Origin: Acetobacteraceae bacterium
Lineage (GTDB): Bacteria; Pseudomonadota; Alphaproteobacteria; Acetobacterales; Acetobacteraceae
DNA length: 64,000 nt
Direction of reading: 5' to 3'
Assembly (NCBI GenBank): GCA_027482245.1
Contig: JAIXWG010000064.1
Coordinates: forward strand, 1-64,000
Shown: piece after piece, positions 38,770 through 47,690 of the stretch
How the letters are laid out: each line of letters begins with the position of its first letter
Position numbering within the stretch: position 1 is the stretch's first letter
Notes under the pieces: generated by a model
The model's input: only the letters and a program-made list of their open reading frames with translations
The model's database searches: none
Told to the model about the DNA's origin: nothing
Position numbers and translations under genes: made by a program

Positions 38770-41283
38770 ATGATGACCCATCTCGCCCAGGGGTTCCGCC
38801 TGGCGCGGCGTGAATTGCGCGGCGGCTTTTCGTCCCTTCGCATCGTCCTCGCCTGCCTCGCCCTGGGTGTCGCCGCGATCACCGCGGTCGGCACGCTGCA
38901 ATCCGCGACCAAGGCCGGGCTCGCCGCCGATGGCGCGCGGCTGCTCGGCGGCGATGTGGAGGTCCGCGTCGCCTATCGCCCGCTCTCCCCCGAGGCCCTG
39001 GCCTGGGCCCGCGGCCGCGGCGCCCGCGTGTCCGAGGTCGTGGAGATGCGCGCCATGGCGGTCGCGCCCAACGGGGAGCGCAGCCTGGTCGAGTTGAAGG
39101 CGGTGGACGCCGCCTGGCCGCTGATCGGGGAGTTCTCCACCGTCACGGGCGCCACGCTCGCGCCGCGCGATGGCCGCCCCTCGGTGGCGCTAGAGGCCTC
39201 GGTCGTGGATCGCCTCGGCATCCAGCCCGGCCAGGCCGTCCGCATCGGGGAGGCGAGCTTCACCTTCGTCGGCACCATCGCGCAGGAACCGGACCGGGTC
39301 GCGAGCCCCGCCGTGCTCGGCCCGCGCGCCCTGATCCTGGCCGATTCCCTGCCCGCCACGGCGCTGGTGCAGCCGGGGTCGCTGGTGAACTACGACACCC
39401 GCGCCCTGCTGCCGCCCGGCACCGAGGCCCGCGCCTTCGGCCGCGCCTGGCAGGCGGCGATGGGCGATGGCGGCTGGCGCGTCCGCTATTCGGACCAGGC
39501 GGAGCCGGGGGTGAACCGCTTCCTCGACCGCGCCGCGGCCTTCCTGACGCTGGCGGGCCTCACCGCCCTGCTGGTCGGCGGCATCGGGGTCGCGACCGGC
39601 GTGCGGGCGTGGCTGGAGGCCCGCGGCCGCACCATCGCGACGCTCCGCTGCCTCGGCGCGCCGTCCGGGACCATCCTGGCGACCTACCTGATCCAGGTGC
39701 TGGTGCTGGCCGCGATCGGCATCGCCATCGGGCTGGTGGCGGGCACGGCCGTGACCTGGATGGCCGCGCAGGCGCTGGCCGGCGCGCTGCCGGTGCCGCC
39801 GAGGCTCGGCTTCTACCCGGGGGCGCTCGGCCTTGCCGCGCTCTATGGGCTGCTGACGGCGCTGGCCTTCGCGCTCTGGCCGCTCGGGCGCGCCCAGCGC
39901 ATCCCGGGCGCGGCGCTGTTCCGGGACCTCGTCACCGCCAATCCCGGCTGGCCGTCCCGGCCCATCCTGCTGGCCAACCTGCTGGCGGCGCTGGCGCTGG
40001 TGGCGCTGGTGGTGGGCACGGCGGAGCAGCCGAAATTCGCGCTCGGCTTCTGCGGCGGCGCGGCGGTGACGCTGCTGCTGTTCCGGCTCGGCGCCACCGG
40101 CCTCATGCGCTTCGCACGGTCGCTGCGCGGCATCCGCCGCCCGGCCTTCCGGCTCGGCCTCGCCAACCTCCATCGCCCCGGCGCGCCGACGCCGACCATG
40201 CTGGTGGCGCTCGGCATCGGGCTGACCACGCTCGCCGCCATCGCGACGATCGAGGGCAATCTCCGCGCCCAGCTCGCCGACCAGCTGCCGCGCTCCGCGC
40301 CCAGCTTCTTCTTCATCGACATCCAGAACGACCAGGCGGAGGAATTCGACCGCCTGGCCCGCGCCCAGCCCGGCGTGGACGATGTCCGCCGCGTGCCATC
40401 CCTCCGGGCGAGGGTCGTCGCCGTGAACGGCACGCCGGCGGAGCAGGTGAACGCGACCGAGGAGACGCGCTGGGCGCTCCGCGGCGACCGCGGCCTGACC
40501 TATGCCGCGACGCCGCCGGAGGGCACGCGCCTGGTGGAGGGCCAGTGGTGGCCCGCCGACTACAGCGGCCCGCCCCTCGTCTCCTTCGACGCCGCCATCG
40601 CGCGCGGCTGGGGCATCGGCATCGGCTCCACGCTGACGGTCAACGTGCTCGGCCGCGACATCGACCTGAAGATCGCGTCGCTGCGGGAGATCCAGTGGCG
40701 CGGCCTTGGCATCAACTACGTCATGGTCGCCTCCCCCGGCCTGCTCTCCGCCGCCCCCCACACCCACATCGCGACGGTGCGGGCGTCGGAGGCGCAGGAG
40801 GTGGCGGTGCTGCGCGCCATCACGGACGCGCTGCCCAACGTCTCCGGCATCCGCGTGCGCGATGCGCTGGAGGCGGTGACGGCGCTGCTGTCCCGCGTCG
40901 GCGTCGCGCTGCAGGCGACCTCCTCCGTCACGCTGCTGGCGGGGATGCTGGTGCTGGCGGGCGCGGTCGCGGCCGGGCAGCGGGCGCGGGTGCGCGATGC
41001 CGTGATCCTCAAGACCATCGGCGCCACGCGGTCCCAGATCCGAGGCGCCTGGCTGGTGGAATTCGGGCTGCTCGGGCTGGTCGCGGGGCTGCTGGCCGCC
41101 GCGGCGGGCTCCGCCGCTTCCTGGGCCGTGATGCGCTTCGTGATGAACGCGCCCTGGGTCTTCCTGCCGGGGACGCTCGCCGTCACGGTCGCGGGCTGCG
41201 TGCTGCTGACACTCGGCCTCGGCTATGTCGGAACGGCGCTGGCGCTGCGCGCGCGGCCGGCGCCGCTGTTGCGGAACGAGTAG
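38770..41283 (+). CDS. ybbP: FtsX-like ABC permease (YbbP-like)
   Basis: An 837-residue inner-membrane protein with about ten hydrophobic helices in two FtsX-type units and large periplasmic domains between them. The N terminus LAQGFRLARRELRGGFSSLRIVLACLALGVAAI is typical of YbbP. FtsX units are at about 260-370 (AFLTLAGLTALLVGGIGVA) and at the C terminus (VTLLAGMLVLAGAVAAGQRARV, DAVILKTIGATRSQI). It works with YbbA as a type VII-like mechanotransmission ABC system (family knowledge). Confidence 0.92.
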   Translation: MMTHLAQGFRLARRELRGGFSSLRIVLACLALGVAAITAVGTLQSATKAGLAADGARLLGGDVEVRVAYRPLSPEALAWARGRGARVSEVVEMRAMAVAPNGERSLVELKAVDAAWPLIGEFSTVTGATLAPRDGRPSVALEASVVDRLGIQPGQAVRIGEASFTFVGTIAQEPDRVASPAVLGPRALILADSLPATALVQPGSLVNYDTRALLPPGTEARAFGRAWQAAMGDGGWRVRYSDQAEPGVNRFLDRAAAFLTLAGLTALLVGGIGVATGVRAWLEARGRTIATLRCLGAPSGTILATYLIQVLVLAAIGIAIGLVAGTAVTWMAAQALAGALPVPPRLGFYPGALGLAALYGLLTALAFALWPLGRAQRIPGAALFRDLVTANPGWPSRPILLANLLAALALVALVVGTAEQPKFALGFCGGAAVTLLLFRLGATGLMRFARSLRGIRRPAFRLGLANLHRPGAPTPTMLVALGIGLTTLAAIATIEGNLRAQLADQLPRSAPSFFFIDIQNDQAEEFDRLARAQPGVDDVRRVPSLRARVVAVNGTPAEQVNATEETRWALRGDRGLTYAATPPEGTRLVEGQWWPADYSGPPLVSFDAAIARGWGIGIGSTLTVNVLGRDIDLKIASLREIQWRGLGINYVMVASPGLLSAAPHTHIATVRASEAQEVAVLRAITDALPNVSGIRVRDALEAVTALLSRVGVALQATSSVTLLAGMLVLAGAVAAGQRARVRDAVILKTIGATRSQIRGAWLVEFGLLGLVAGLLAAAAGSAASWAVMRFVMNAPWVFLPGTLAVTVAGCVLLTLGLGYVGTALALRARPAPLLRNE

Positions 41284-41303
41284 ACCTCAGGCTTCATCGG
41301 CGC

Positions 41304-41819
41304 ATGGAGAATTTCCCCGAAGCCGCCCTCTCGGCGGATGATGCCGCCCGCCTCCGCCACGCCTTCGCGCTCGCCGGCAAGGCGCGGGCGCGGGGCGACC
41401 GGCCCTTCTCCGCCGTGGTGGTAGCCGCCGATGGCACGATCCTGGCGGAGGGGCTGTCTACCCAGGGCACGGGCGGCGGTGGCACGTTGGCTCACAGCGA
41501 GATGAATGCCTGCCAGGCCGTCATCGCCGCCGGCATCCCGCGCGCCACGCTGCGGGCCGCCACCATCTATTCCTCGGGCGAGCCCTGCTCCATGTGCTCC
41601 TCCGCCATCTTCTACACGGGCATCGGCCGGGTAGTGTACGGCCTCTCGGCGGCCGCCATCCTGCACCTGCGCAACGCCCAGCCGCACACGGCGGGCCTCA
41701 ACCTCTCCTGCCGCGCGGTGCTGGCGACGGCAGCCGAATCGGTGGAGGTGGTGGGCCCGGCGCTGGAGGCGGAGGGCGCCGTGCCCCACCAGGGCTACTG
41801 GGTCCAGGGCGCCGCCTGA
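41304..41819 (+). CDS. Nucleoside/tRNA deaminase family protein
   Basis: A 171-residue zinc-dependent CDA/TadA-type deaminase. The catalytic motif is H64-S-E66 (LAHSEMNAC) with PCSMC (Cys95 and Cys98) supplying the other zinc ligands. HSE replaces the commoner HAE. Relatives include guanine deaminase, tRNA adenosine deaminase and Blh-type enzymes; FYTGIGRVVYGLSA and the long C terminus favour a small-molecule or base deaminase. It begins 20 bp after ybbP. Confidence 0.85.
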   Translation: MENFPEAALSADDAARLRHAFALAGKARARGDRPFSAVVVAADGTILAEGLSTQGTGGGGTLAHSEMNACQAVIAAGIPRATLRAATIYSSGEPCSMCSSAIFYTGIGRVVYGLSAAAILHLRNAQPHTAGLNLSCRAVLATAAESVEVVGPALEAEGAVPHQGYWVQGAA

Positions 41820-41907
41820 GCGGCCCGTAAGGTCCCCGTAAGCCACTTCCGTTACCAGATTTTACATCGGGAAGGCGCCCGGCCCGCCGAAGGCCGCGTC
41901 TGCCCGG

Positions 41908-41937
41908 TTGATCTGGATTACGAAAACTCCATATGAT
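41908..41937 (+). promoter_or_regulatory. Sigma-70 type promoter for the Bax inhibitor-1 gene
   Basis: TTGATC (41908-41913), 18 bp, then TATGAT (41932-41937), in an AT-rich pocket. This is 9 of 12 consensus bases and would give a 5' leader of about 45 nt ending in the AGGAG ribosome site. Confidence 0.55.
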
Positions 41938-41988
41938 GGCGCATGCCGGGGCGGCTCTCACCCTCGCCCCGCAGGAGAAATGGCAACC

Positions 41989-42786
41989 ATGGCTTTCGGT
42001 CCCGACAACCGCTTCCAGACGGGCGCGTCGGCCTGGACCCAGCCCTTCGGGCGGTCCGCGGCCGTCGACCAGGCGCAGCTCGATGAAGGGCTGCGGAGCT
42101 ACATGCTGCGCGTCTACAACTGGATGGCCTCCGGCCTCCTGATGACGGGCATCGTGGCCTACCTGATCGCCTCGAACCCCGACGTGGCCGCGCTGTTCTA
42201 CCAGGTCGTCCGCACCCCGCGTGGCATCGCCACCGTGCCGACGATGCTGGGCTGGATCGCGATGTTCGCGCCCCTCGCCTTCATCCTGGTGCTGAGCTTC
42301 GGCATCAACCGGATGAGCAAGACGACGGCGCAGGCGCTGTTCTGGGTCTTCTGCGCCGTGATGGGCGCGTCGATGTCCAACATCTTCGCGATCTACACGG
42401 GCGCCTCCATCGCCTCCACCTTCTTCATCACGGCGGCGATGTTCGGCGCGGTCAGCCTGTACGGCTACACGACCAAGGCGGACCTGACCCGCATGGGCAG
42501 CTTCATGATGATGGGCCTGATCGGCATCATCATCGCGGGCCTGGTGAACATGTTCCTCCAGTCCTCCGCCCTGCACTTCGCGATCAGCGTGATCGGCGTG
42601 GTGGTCTTCGTCGGCCTCACCGCCTACGACACGCAGCGGATCAAGGCGGACTACCTGGAATACGCCTATGCCGAAGGCACGGATGAAGCCGGCAAGCGCA
42701 GCGTCTTCGATGCGCTCGGCCTCTACCTGAACTTCGTCAACATCTTCCAGCTGCTGCTGCAGTTCGTCGGCGTCCGCCGCGAATAG
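41989..42786 (+). CDS. Bax inhibitor-1/YccA family membrane protein
   Basis: A 265-residue inner-membrane protein with seven hydrophobic helices. BI-1 hallmarks are YMLRVYNWMASGLLMTGIVAY, the middle LFWVFCAVMGASMSNIF, and FVGLTAYDTQRIKADY near the end with its acidic pair. Bacterial members conduct calcium or modulate FtsH-type quality control. The ATG at 41989 is 11 bases from AGGAG; an in-frame ATG at 41980 is too close to it. Monocistronic, with a promoter and a terminator. Confidence 0.94.
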   Translation: MAFGPDNRFQTGASAWTQPFGRSAAVDQAQLDEGLRSYMLRVYNWMASGLLMTGIVAYLIASNPDVAALFYQVVRTPRGIATVPTMLGWIAMFAPLAFILVLSFGINRMSKTTAQALFWVFCAVMGASMSNIFAIYTGASIASTFFITAAMFGAVSLYGYTTKADLTRMGSFMMMGLIGIIIAGLVNMFLQSSALHFAISVIGVVVFVGLTAYDTQRIKADYLEYAYAEGTDEAGKRSVFDALGLYLNFVNIFQLLLQFVGVRRE

Positions 42787-42816
42787 CCCGGCAGTCCCGG
42801 AAGGGGCGACATGACG

Positions 42817-42847
42817 GCGGCGCGCATCCCCCCCGGGTGCGCGCCGC
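42817..42847 (+). terminator. Hairpin after the Bax inhibitor-1 gene
   Basis: GCGGCGCGCA (42817-42826) pairs perfectly with TGCGCGCCGC (42838-42847), 30 bp past the stop, followed by TTCCGTTT. Confidence 0.55.
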
Positions 42848-42883
42848 TTCCGTTTCCGGGGTGCGCGATGCTATGGCACCGCC

Positions 42884-43282
42884 GTGCGCCTGCGCCCCGC
42901 CCTGATCCGCCTGCTGACCGTCCTGCTGCTGCTGCAGTGGGGCACGGCGTTCGGCCATTGCCTGCGCATGGCCTCCCCGGAAGCGCTGCTCCACCTGGAG
43001 ATCTGCACCCCGGACGGCATCCAGCGCATCGCCATGCCGGCCCTGGCCGATCCGTCCGGCGAGGATGGCGCGGACCCGGTGGCGCCGAGCCCGGCGCATC
43101 CGCCCGCCGTCATCTGCCCCGCCTGTGCCGGCCCGGCCTCCGTGGCCCTGCCGCCGCCGCCGGTCAGCCTGGTGGCGCCGCTGCTGCTGGTGCAGGCGCC
43201 GCAGCCACCGCCGCCTTCGACCCCCAGCCCGGCGCCCCCGCCGCGCTGCCAGCCCCAGCCCCGGGCGCCACCGACCTCCTGA
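42884..43282 (+). CDS. DUF2946-like exported Cys-containing protein
   Basis: A 132-residue protein from a GTG start. A signal-type helix (RLLTVLLLLQWGTAFGHC) is followed by EICTPDGIQRIA and a CPAC motif, then a hydrophobic stretch (VSLVAPLLLVQ) and a Pro-rich tail. The CxPDG ... CPxC arrangement is that of DUF2946-type proteins, which commonly sit beside copper-handling or TonB-receptor genes. Here it precedes ycnI and a PCuAC gene, which supports a metal role. Assignment to DUF2946 is by pattern only. Confidence 0.65.
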   Translation: MRLRPALIRLLTVLLLLQWGTAFGHCLRMASPEALLHLEICTPDGIQRIAMPALADPSGEDGADPVAPSPAHPPAVICPACAGPASVALPPPPVSLVAPLLLVQAPQPPPPSTPSPAPPPRCQPQPRAPPTS

Positions 43283-43339
43283 TCCCGTCCGCACGCGCCG
43301 GCACCCGCCGGCATGCCTTCACGGTATCAGGAACACCCC

Positions 43340-43855
43340 ATGTCCCATTCGATCATCGCGGCCGCGACTGTCGGCCTGCTGGCGGCGCTGCCGCTGTCCG
43401 CCACCGCCCATGTCACGCTGGAAGTCCAGCAGGCCCCGCCCAACTCCACCTACCGCGCCGTCTTCCGCGTGCCCCATGGCTGCGAGGGTGCGCCCACCAC
43501 CCGCTTCACCGTCCGGCTGCCGGAAGGCGTGACAGAAGCCCGCCCCATGCCGAAGGCGGGCTGGACGCTCCGCACCGTGCCGCGGGCCGGCACCGCAGCC
43601 CCGGCCGGCCACGGCGCCGCGCCCGCCATCGCCGAAGTGATCTGGGAAGGTGGCAGCCTGGAGGATGCTCATTATGATGAGTTCATCCTGCGCCTCCGCC
43701 TGCCGGACCGGCCGGGCGAGCTGTTCTACATCCCCGTCGTCCAGGATTGCCCCGACGGCAAGCAGGCCGCCTGGGTGGAGATCCCCGAGCCCGGACGCCG
43801 CGTGACCGACTACCGCATGCCGGCCCCGGCCGTGCGCCTGACGCCGCGCAACTGA
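43340..43855 (+). CDS. YcnI-family (DUF1775) copper-binding protein
   Basis: A 171-residue exported protein. After the signal peptide ending SATA, the mature protein begins His24-Val-Thr-Leu (AHVTLEVQQAPPNSTYRA), the N-terminal His used to bind Cu(II) in the YcnI fold. It also shows VPHGCEGAPTTRFTVRLPEGV and FYIPVVQDCPDG. The ATG at 43340 has AGGAA eight bases upstream. YcnI with PCuAC is a standard copper-delivery partnership; the next two genes follow within 15 bp each. Confidence 0.9.
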   Translation: MSHSIIAAATVGLLAALPLSATAHVTLEVQQAPPNSTYRAVFRVPHGCEGAPTTRFTVRLPEGVTEARPMPKAGWTLRTVPRAGTAAPAGHGAAPAIAEVIWEGGSLEDAHYDEFILRLRLPDRPGELFYIPVVQDCPDGKQAAWVEIPEPGRRVTDYRMPAPAVRLTPRN

Positions 43856-43869
43856 GGAGGTTCGATCCC

Positions 43870-44217
43870 ATGGACCAGACCCGCCGCCTGCTGCCGCTCG
43901 CCGCCCTCGCCGCCGGTGCAGCCAGCCTCGCCCCCCGCCCCGCTGCCGCCTGCGACGCGGATGCGATGGAAGCCCACCTGACCGCCGTCTGCGACGGCGC
44001 ACTGGAACCCGCCCGCCAGGCGCTGGCCGCCGCGATGGAACACGCGACGCCGGAGGAGCGGATGGCGATGCAGCGCGCGCTGACCATCGCCAATTCCACC
44101 TGCACCACCGGCGACCCCGTCGCCGGCGCCCGCATCGCCGCCAACCTGGCGCGCCTCGCGGGCCGGATCGAGGGCCGCGCCGGCGTGCAGAGCCTCACGC
44201 TCGACCTGCTGGGCTGA
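43870..44217 (+). CDS. Exported Cys/Met-containing protein, unknown function
   Basis: A 115-residue protein with a signal peptide (RRLLPLAALAAGAASLAP...AAA). The predicted mature part starts near Cys28 and has Cys41 and Cys78, Met33, Met56, Met65 and Met67, and His36 and His58 in an otherwise helical sequence. No family recognised. AGGAGG precedes the ATG. It lies between ycnI (14 bp) and the PCuAC gene (10 bp), so it is almost certainly co-transcribed with them, and Cys/Met/His content fits a copper-related periplasmic role (inference). Confidence 0.7.
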   Translation: MDQTRRLLPLAALAAGAASLAPRPAAACDADAMEAHLTAVCDGALEPARQALAAAMEHATPEERMAMQRALTIANSTCTTGDPVAGARIAANLARLAGRIEGRAGVQSLTLDLLG

Positions 44218-44227
44218 GGAGACACCC

Positions 44228-44710
44228 ATGACGATCCTCACCCGCCGCGCTGCCCTCGGCGCGGCGCTCCTGCTCGTCCCCGGCATCGCCGCCGCGCAGC
44301 AGCCCGGCGTCACCGTTGCCGCCCCCTGGACCCGCGCCGCGGGCCAGGGCGGCACCGGTGCCGGCTTCATGACGCTGCACAATGCCGGCACGGCGCCGGA
44401 CCGACTGGTCTCCGCCCGCGCCGCCATCGCCCGGACGGTGGAGCTGCACAGCCACACCAACGACAACGGCGTGATGCGCATGCGCCCCGTGCCGGTGATC
44501 GAGGTCCCGGCGGGGGGCGAGGTGCAGCTGCGCCCGAGCGGCTTCCACCTGATGCTGATCGGCCTGGCCGCGCCGCTGCGGCAGGGCGAGCGCATCCCCG
44601 TCACGCTGGTCTTCGAGCGGGCGGGCGAGGTGACGGTGGAGCTTTCCGTCGAATCCGCCGGCGCGCGCGGCCCGGCGGGCGCCCCGGCGGCGGGCGGCCA
44701 CCACCACTGA
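44228..44710 (+). CDS. PCuAC copper chaperone
   Basis: A 160-residue periplasmic Cu(I) chaperone that loads cytochrome c oxidase CuA or CuB sites in relatives. After a signal peptide (RRAALGAALLLVPGIAAAQ) the Cu motif matches exactly: His74, ten residues, Met85, 21 residues, His107-x-Met109. The GTGAGFMTLHNAG segment is typical. The C terminus GGHHH adds another possible metal site, as in several PCuAC homologues. Last gene of the copper group. Confidence 0.93.
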   Translation: MTILTRRAALGAALLLVPGIAAAQQPGVTVAAPWTRAAGQGGTGAGFMTLHNAGTAPDRLVSARAAIARTVELHSHTNDNGVMRMRPVPVIEVPAGGEVQLRPSGFHLMLIGLAAPLRQGERIPVTLVFERAGEVTVELSVESAGARGPAGAPAAGGHHH

Positions 44711-44767
44711 CGCGATGGCGCCCGGCCATGCTGTGATGCGGCCTCCGATCGAGGAGGAGCCCACGGC

Positions 44768-45262
44768 ATGGCCAAGCGCATCGACCCCGCCACCCTGCCC
44801 GCGGTGGTCGGCACCTTCTACCCGCCGCCCTTCCACACGCCCTGCCTCGCGCGGTCGCGCACCAGGCTCGGCGATGCGGCGGGGCTGACGCAGTTCGGCG
44901 TCAACCTGCTGCGCCTGCCGCCCGGCGCCTGGTCCAGCCAGCGGCACTGGCAGACCCTGTCCGATGAATTCGTCTTCGTCCTGGCGGGCGAGGTCACGCT
45001 GGTGACCGATGCGGGGGAGGAGGTGCTGCGCGCCGGGGAGGCCGCCGGCTTCAAGGCCGGCGACCCGGATGGCCATCACCTCCGCAACCACACCGGCCAG
45101 GACGCGCTGCTGCTGGAGATCGGCACGCGCCTCGAGGGCGACGGCGCCGTCTATCCGGACATCGACATGCTGTCGCCCGCCCATGCGCAGCCCGCCATGT
45201 ACACGCGGCGCGACGGCACGCCCTATCCAGGGCTCCGCCGCCGGGGGCCGGGGGACTCGTAG
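44768..45262 (+). CDS. Cupin-domain protein
   Basis: A 164-residue single-domain cupin. The core is PPGAWSSQRHWQTLSDEFVFVLAGEVTLVTDAGEEVLRAGE with metal-site candidates His, Asp and Glu, then AGFKAGDPDGHHLRNHTG, which carries the second motif His. Enzymatic role unknown. It starts 57 bp after the copper chaperone and may or may not be in the same transcript. Confidence 0.82.
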   Translation: MAKRIDPATLPAVVGTFYPPPFHTPCLARSRTRLGDAAGLTQFGVNLLRLPPGAWSSQRHWQTLSDEFVFVLAGEVTLVTDAGEEVLRAGEAAGFKAGDPDGHHLRNHTGQDALLLEIGTRLEGDGAVYPDIDMLSPAHAQPAMYTRRDGTPYPGLRRRGPGDS

Positions 45263-45332
45263 CCGCCCCGTTGCCGTCCTGCGCGAAGCGGAGCAAACCT
45301 TTCCCCAACCCGAGGGGGATAGGATACGCATC

Positions 45333-45941
45333 ATGCTGAAGATTCACGGGATTGCGCGAAGCCGTGCCTTTCGCTGCATCTGGGCGGCCGAGGAAGCCGG
45401 CCTGCCCTACGAAGTCATCCCTGTCGGCTTCGGCCCGGGGCTGAAGGACGCCATCGCCGCCGTGAACCCGAACGGCAAGATCCCGGCGATGACCGATGGC
45501 GACCTGGTGCTGTTCGAGAGCCTGGCCATCAACCTGCACATCGCCGCCAAGGCCGGCGCGCCGCTGATGCCGGCCGGCGACGATGCCTCCCGCGTCCTGC
45601 AATGGAGCTTCTGGGCCGCGACCGAGGTCGAGCCCTCCGCCGGGCAATGGGCCTACAACACCTACCTGAAGCCCGCCGACCAGCGCGACCCCGCCGCGGC
45701 GAAGGCGGGGGCGGAGGGCGTGGCCGCGCGACTCGCGGTGCTGGAAGGGCATCTGGCGAAGACGGGGCCCTGGCTGCTGGGCAGCCACTACACCATCGCC
45801 GACTGCAACCTGGCCGCCGTGCTCTATGGCGCCTGGTCCAACGGCTTCGATTTCGGGCCCTTCCCGAAGGCCAAGGCCTGGCTCGACGCCTGCGTCAGCC
45901 GCCCCGCGGCCGTCGCCGCCCGCAAGCAGCGGGAGGGCTGA
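45333..45941 (+). CDS. Glutathione S-transferase family protein
   Basis: A 202-residue GST. The N-terminal thioredoxin fold reads MLKIHGIARSRAFRCIWAAEEAGLPYEVI, with Pro and Glu-Ser of the GSH site at NGKIPAM and LFESLAINLHIA. The helical C-terminal domain has the N-capping segment GSHYTIADCNLAAVL. Substrate unknown. I use the ATG at 45333; the open frame extends into the cupin gene but without family similarity. Confidence 0.9.
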   Translation: MLKIHGIARSRAFRCIWAAEEAGLPYEVIPVGFGPGLKDAIAAVNPNGKIPAMTDGDLVLFESLAINLHIAAKAGAPLMPAGDDASRVLQWSFWAATEVEPSAGQWAYNTYLKPADQRDPAAAKAGAEGVAARLAVLEGHLAKTGPWLLGSHYTIADCNLAAVLYGAWSNGFDFGPFPKAKAWLDACVSRPAAVAARKQREG

Positions 45942-45965
45942 GGCCCCCCCGCGCCGTGGCCCGCC

Positions 45966-46556
45966 TCAGCGCGGGCCGCGGCTGCGGTTCTGCGCCAGCT
46001 GCTCCGGCGTCAGCTGGAAGCTGAGCCGCACGACGTAGTTTCCAGCGGAGACGCCGTCGCCGATCGGCAGGCGGAGTCGCGCCGCCTGGCCGTTGGTGTT
46101 GATGCGGGTCTGGTTCGCCGTCAGCGTCGCCCGCGCCGTATAGGCCTGCCGGTCGAGCACATCGCTGTCCCCCGCATCGGACAGGGCGACGAACCAGGGA
46201 ATGTCGAGCACCCGGCCGGTCGCGGCCGGGCCGCGTTCCACCTGGAAGCGCGGCGTCACGCGCACCTCCAGCGCCCGGCGGTCGCGGGACGCGTAGTCAC
46301 AGACCGCGTCGAAGCCGGCGATGCGCGCATCCAGCACCATCGTCGTCAGGTCCGCGGGCGTGCCGGCCACGTACTGTGTCAGGTCGGCGCCATCGGCCAG
46401 GATGGTGATGCGCGGACAGGGCGCCTGGCCGGCGGTCAGGATGTTGGTGTTGGTGTTGGACCCGCCGCAGGCCGCCAGCATGACCGGCAGCGCCACCGCC
46501 GCCGCACACGCCGCCCGCCTTTTGGCCACCATGGACCGGAACCCTGGCTTCAGCAT
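45966..46556 (-). CDS. Putative lipoprotein
   Basis: A 196-residue protein with a lipobox ([12 protein letters not shown]), so it is probably anchored in the outer or inner membrane by Cys30. The mature part looks beta-rich ([50 protein letters not shown]). No named family. It is convergent with the GST gene (24-bp gap including a CCGTGGCCCGC/GCGGGCC hairpin) and divergent from ispH. Confidence 0.75.
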   Translation of the reverse strand: MLKPGFRSMVAKRRAACAAAVALPVMLAACGGSNTNTNILTAGQAPCPRITILADGADLTQYVAGTPADLTTMVLDARIAGFDAVCDYASRDRRALEVRVTPRFQVERGPAATGRVLDIPWFVALSDAGDSDVLDRQAYTARATLTANQTRINTNGQAARLRLPIGDGVSAGNYVVRLSFQLTPEQLAQNRSRGPR

Positions 46557-46717
46557 GCCGGAGCACTCCCCCTTTGAACCCGTCCCCGCGGCCGGTAAGG
46601 TGGCGCCGCGCCACCCGCCGCGTCTATCGCATCACGGACGGCGCCAGACCATCCCCGAGGGCCCATCCCAAGGGCCCATCCCGCCACACCGCCAGCAGCC
46701 GAGACGCCGAAGCCCCG

Positions 46718-47680
46718 ATGCCCGATGAGACGAAGCCCCGGCTGAACGTGCTGCTCGCCGGCCCGCGCGGCTTCTGCGCCGGCGTGGACCGCGCCATCAA
46801 GATCGTGGAGGAGGCGCTGCGCCGCCACGGCGCGCCCGTCTATGTCCGTCACGAGATCGTCCACAACCGCTTCGTGGTCGAAAGCCTGGAACGCCAGGGC
46901 GCCGTCTTCGTGGAGGAGCTGGACGAGATCCCGGATGACGGGCGCCCCGTCGTCTTCTCCGCCCATGGCGTGCCGAAGGCGGTGCCGGAAGCGGCGGCGA
47001 AGCGGAACCTCTTCGCCCTCGACGCCACCTGCCCCCTCGTCTCCAAGGTGCACCGGGAGGCGGAGCGCCATTTCGGCCGCGGCCGCCACATCCTGCTGAT
47101 CGGCCATGCCGGCCATCCGGAGGTGATCGGCACCATGGGCCAGCTGCCCCCCGGCGCCGTGACGCTGGTGGAGGATGCGGCGCATGCCGAGACGGTGGAG
47201 CCCCCCGCCGGCCTGCCCCTGGCCTACACCACCCAGACCACGCTGTCCGTCGACGACACGGCCGGCATCGTCGCGATCCTGCAGCGCCGCTTCCCCGACA
47301 TCGCCGGCCCGGCCAAGGAGGACATCTGCTACGCCACCACCAACCGCCAGGCTGCCGTGAAGGCGATCGCGGCGAAGGGGGCGGAGCTGGTGATCGTCGT
47401 CGGCGCGCCGAACAGCAGCAACTCCGTGCGCCTCGCGGAAGTCGCCAAGCGCGCCGGCGCGGCGCGGTCCGTGCTGGTGCAGCGCGGCGCGGCGCTCGAC
47501 CCCGCCATCGCGGATGGCTGCACCACCATCGGGCTTACGGCCGGCGCCAGCGCGCCGGAAGTGCTGGTGGAGGAAGTGCTGGCCAAGCTCGCCACGCGCT
47601 TCACGCTCGCCGTGGAGGAAGTGGTGGTGGCGGAGGAGAAGGTGGTCTTCCGCCTGCCCGCCGGGCTGGCCGCGGAATAG
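46718..47680 (+). CDS. ispH: 4-hydroxy-3-methylbut-2-enyl diphosphate reductase
   Basis: Last enzyme of the MEP isoprenoid pathway, making IPP and DMAPP with an iron-sulfur cluster. The three cluster cysteines are Cys20 ([13 protein letters not shown]), Cys105 (DATCPLV) and Cys204 ([10 protein letters not shown]). SAHGVPK and [10 protein letters not shown] are the substrate-binding segments. At 320 residues it has normal length from the ATG at 46718; the open frame begins earlier at 46574 without similarity. thrB follows after 10 bp. Confidence 0.97.
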   Translation: MPDETKPRLNVLLAGPRGFCAGVDRAIKIVEEALRRHGAPVYVRHEIVHNRFVVESLERQGAVFVEELDEIPDDGRPVVFSAHGVPKAVPEAAAKRNLFALDATCPLVSKVHREAERHFGRGRHILLIGHAGHPEVIGTMGQLPPGAVTLVEDAAHAETVEPPAGLPLAYTTQTTLSVDDTAGIVAILQRRFPDIAGPAKEDICYATTNRQAAVKAIAAKGAELVIVVGAPNSSNSVRLAEVAKRAGAARSVLVQRGAALDPAIADGCTTIGLTAGASAPEVLVEEVLAKLATRFTLAVEEVVVAEEKVVFRLPAGLAAE

Positions 47681-47690
47681 CGCCCTTCCC

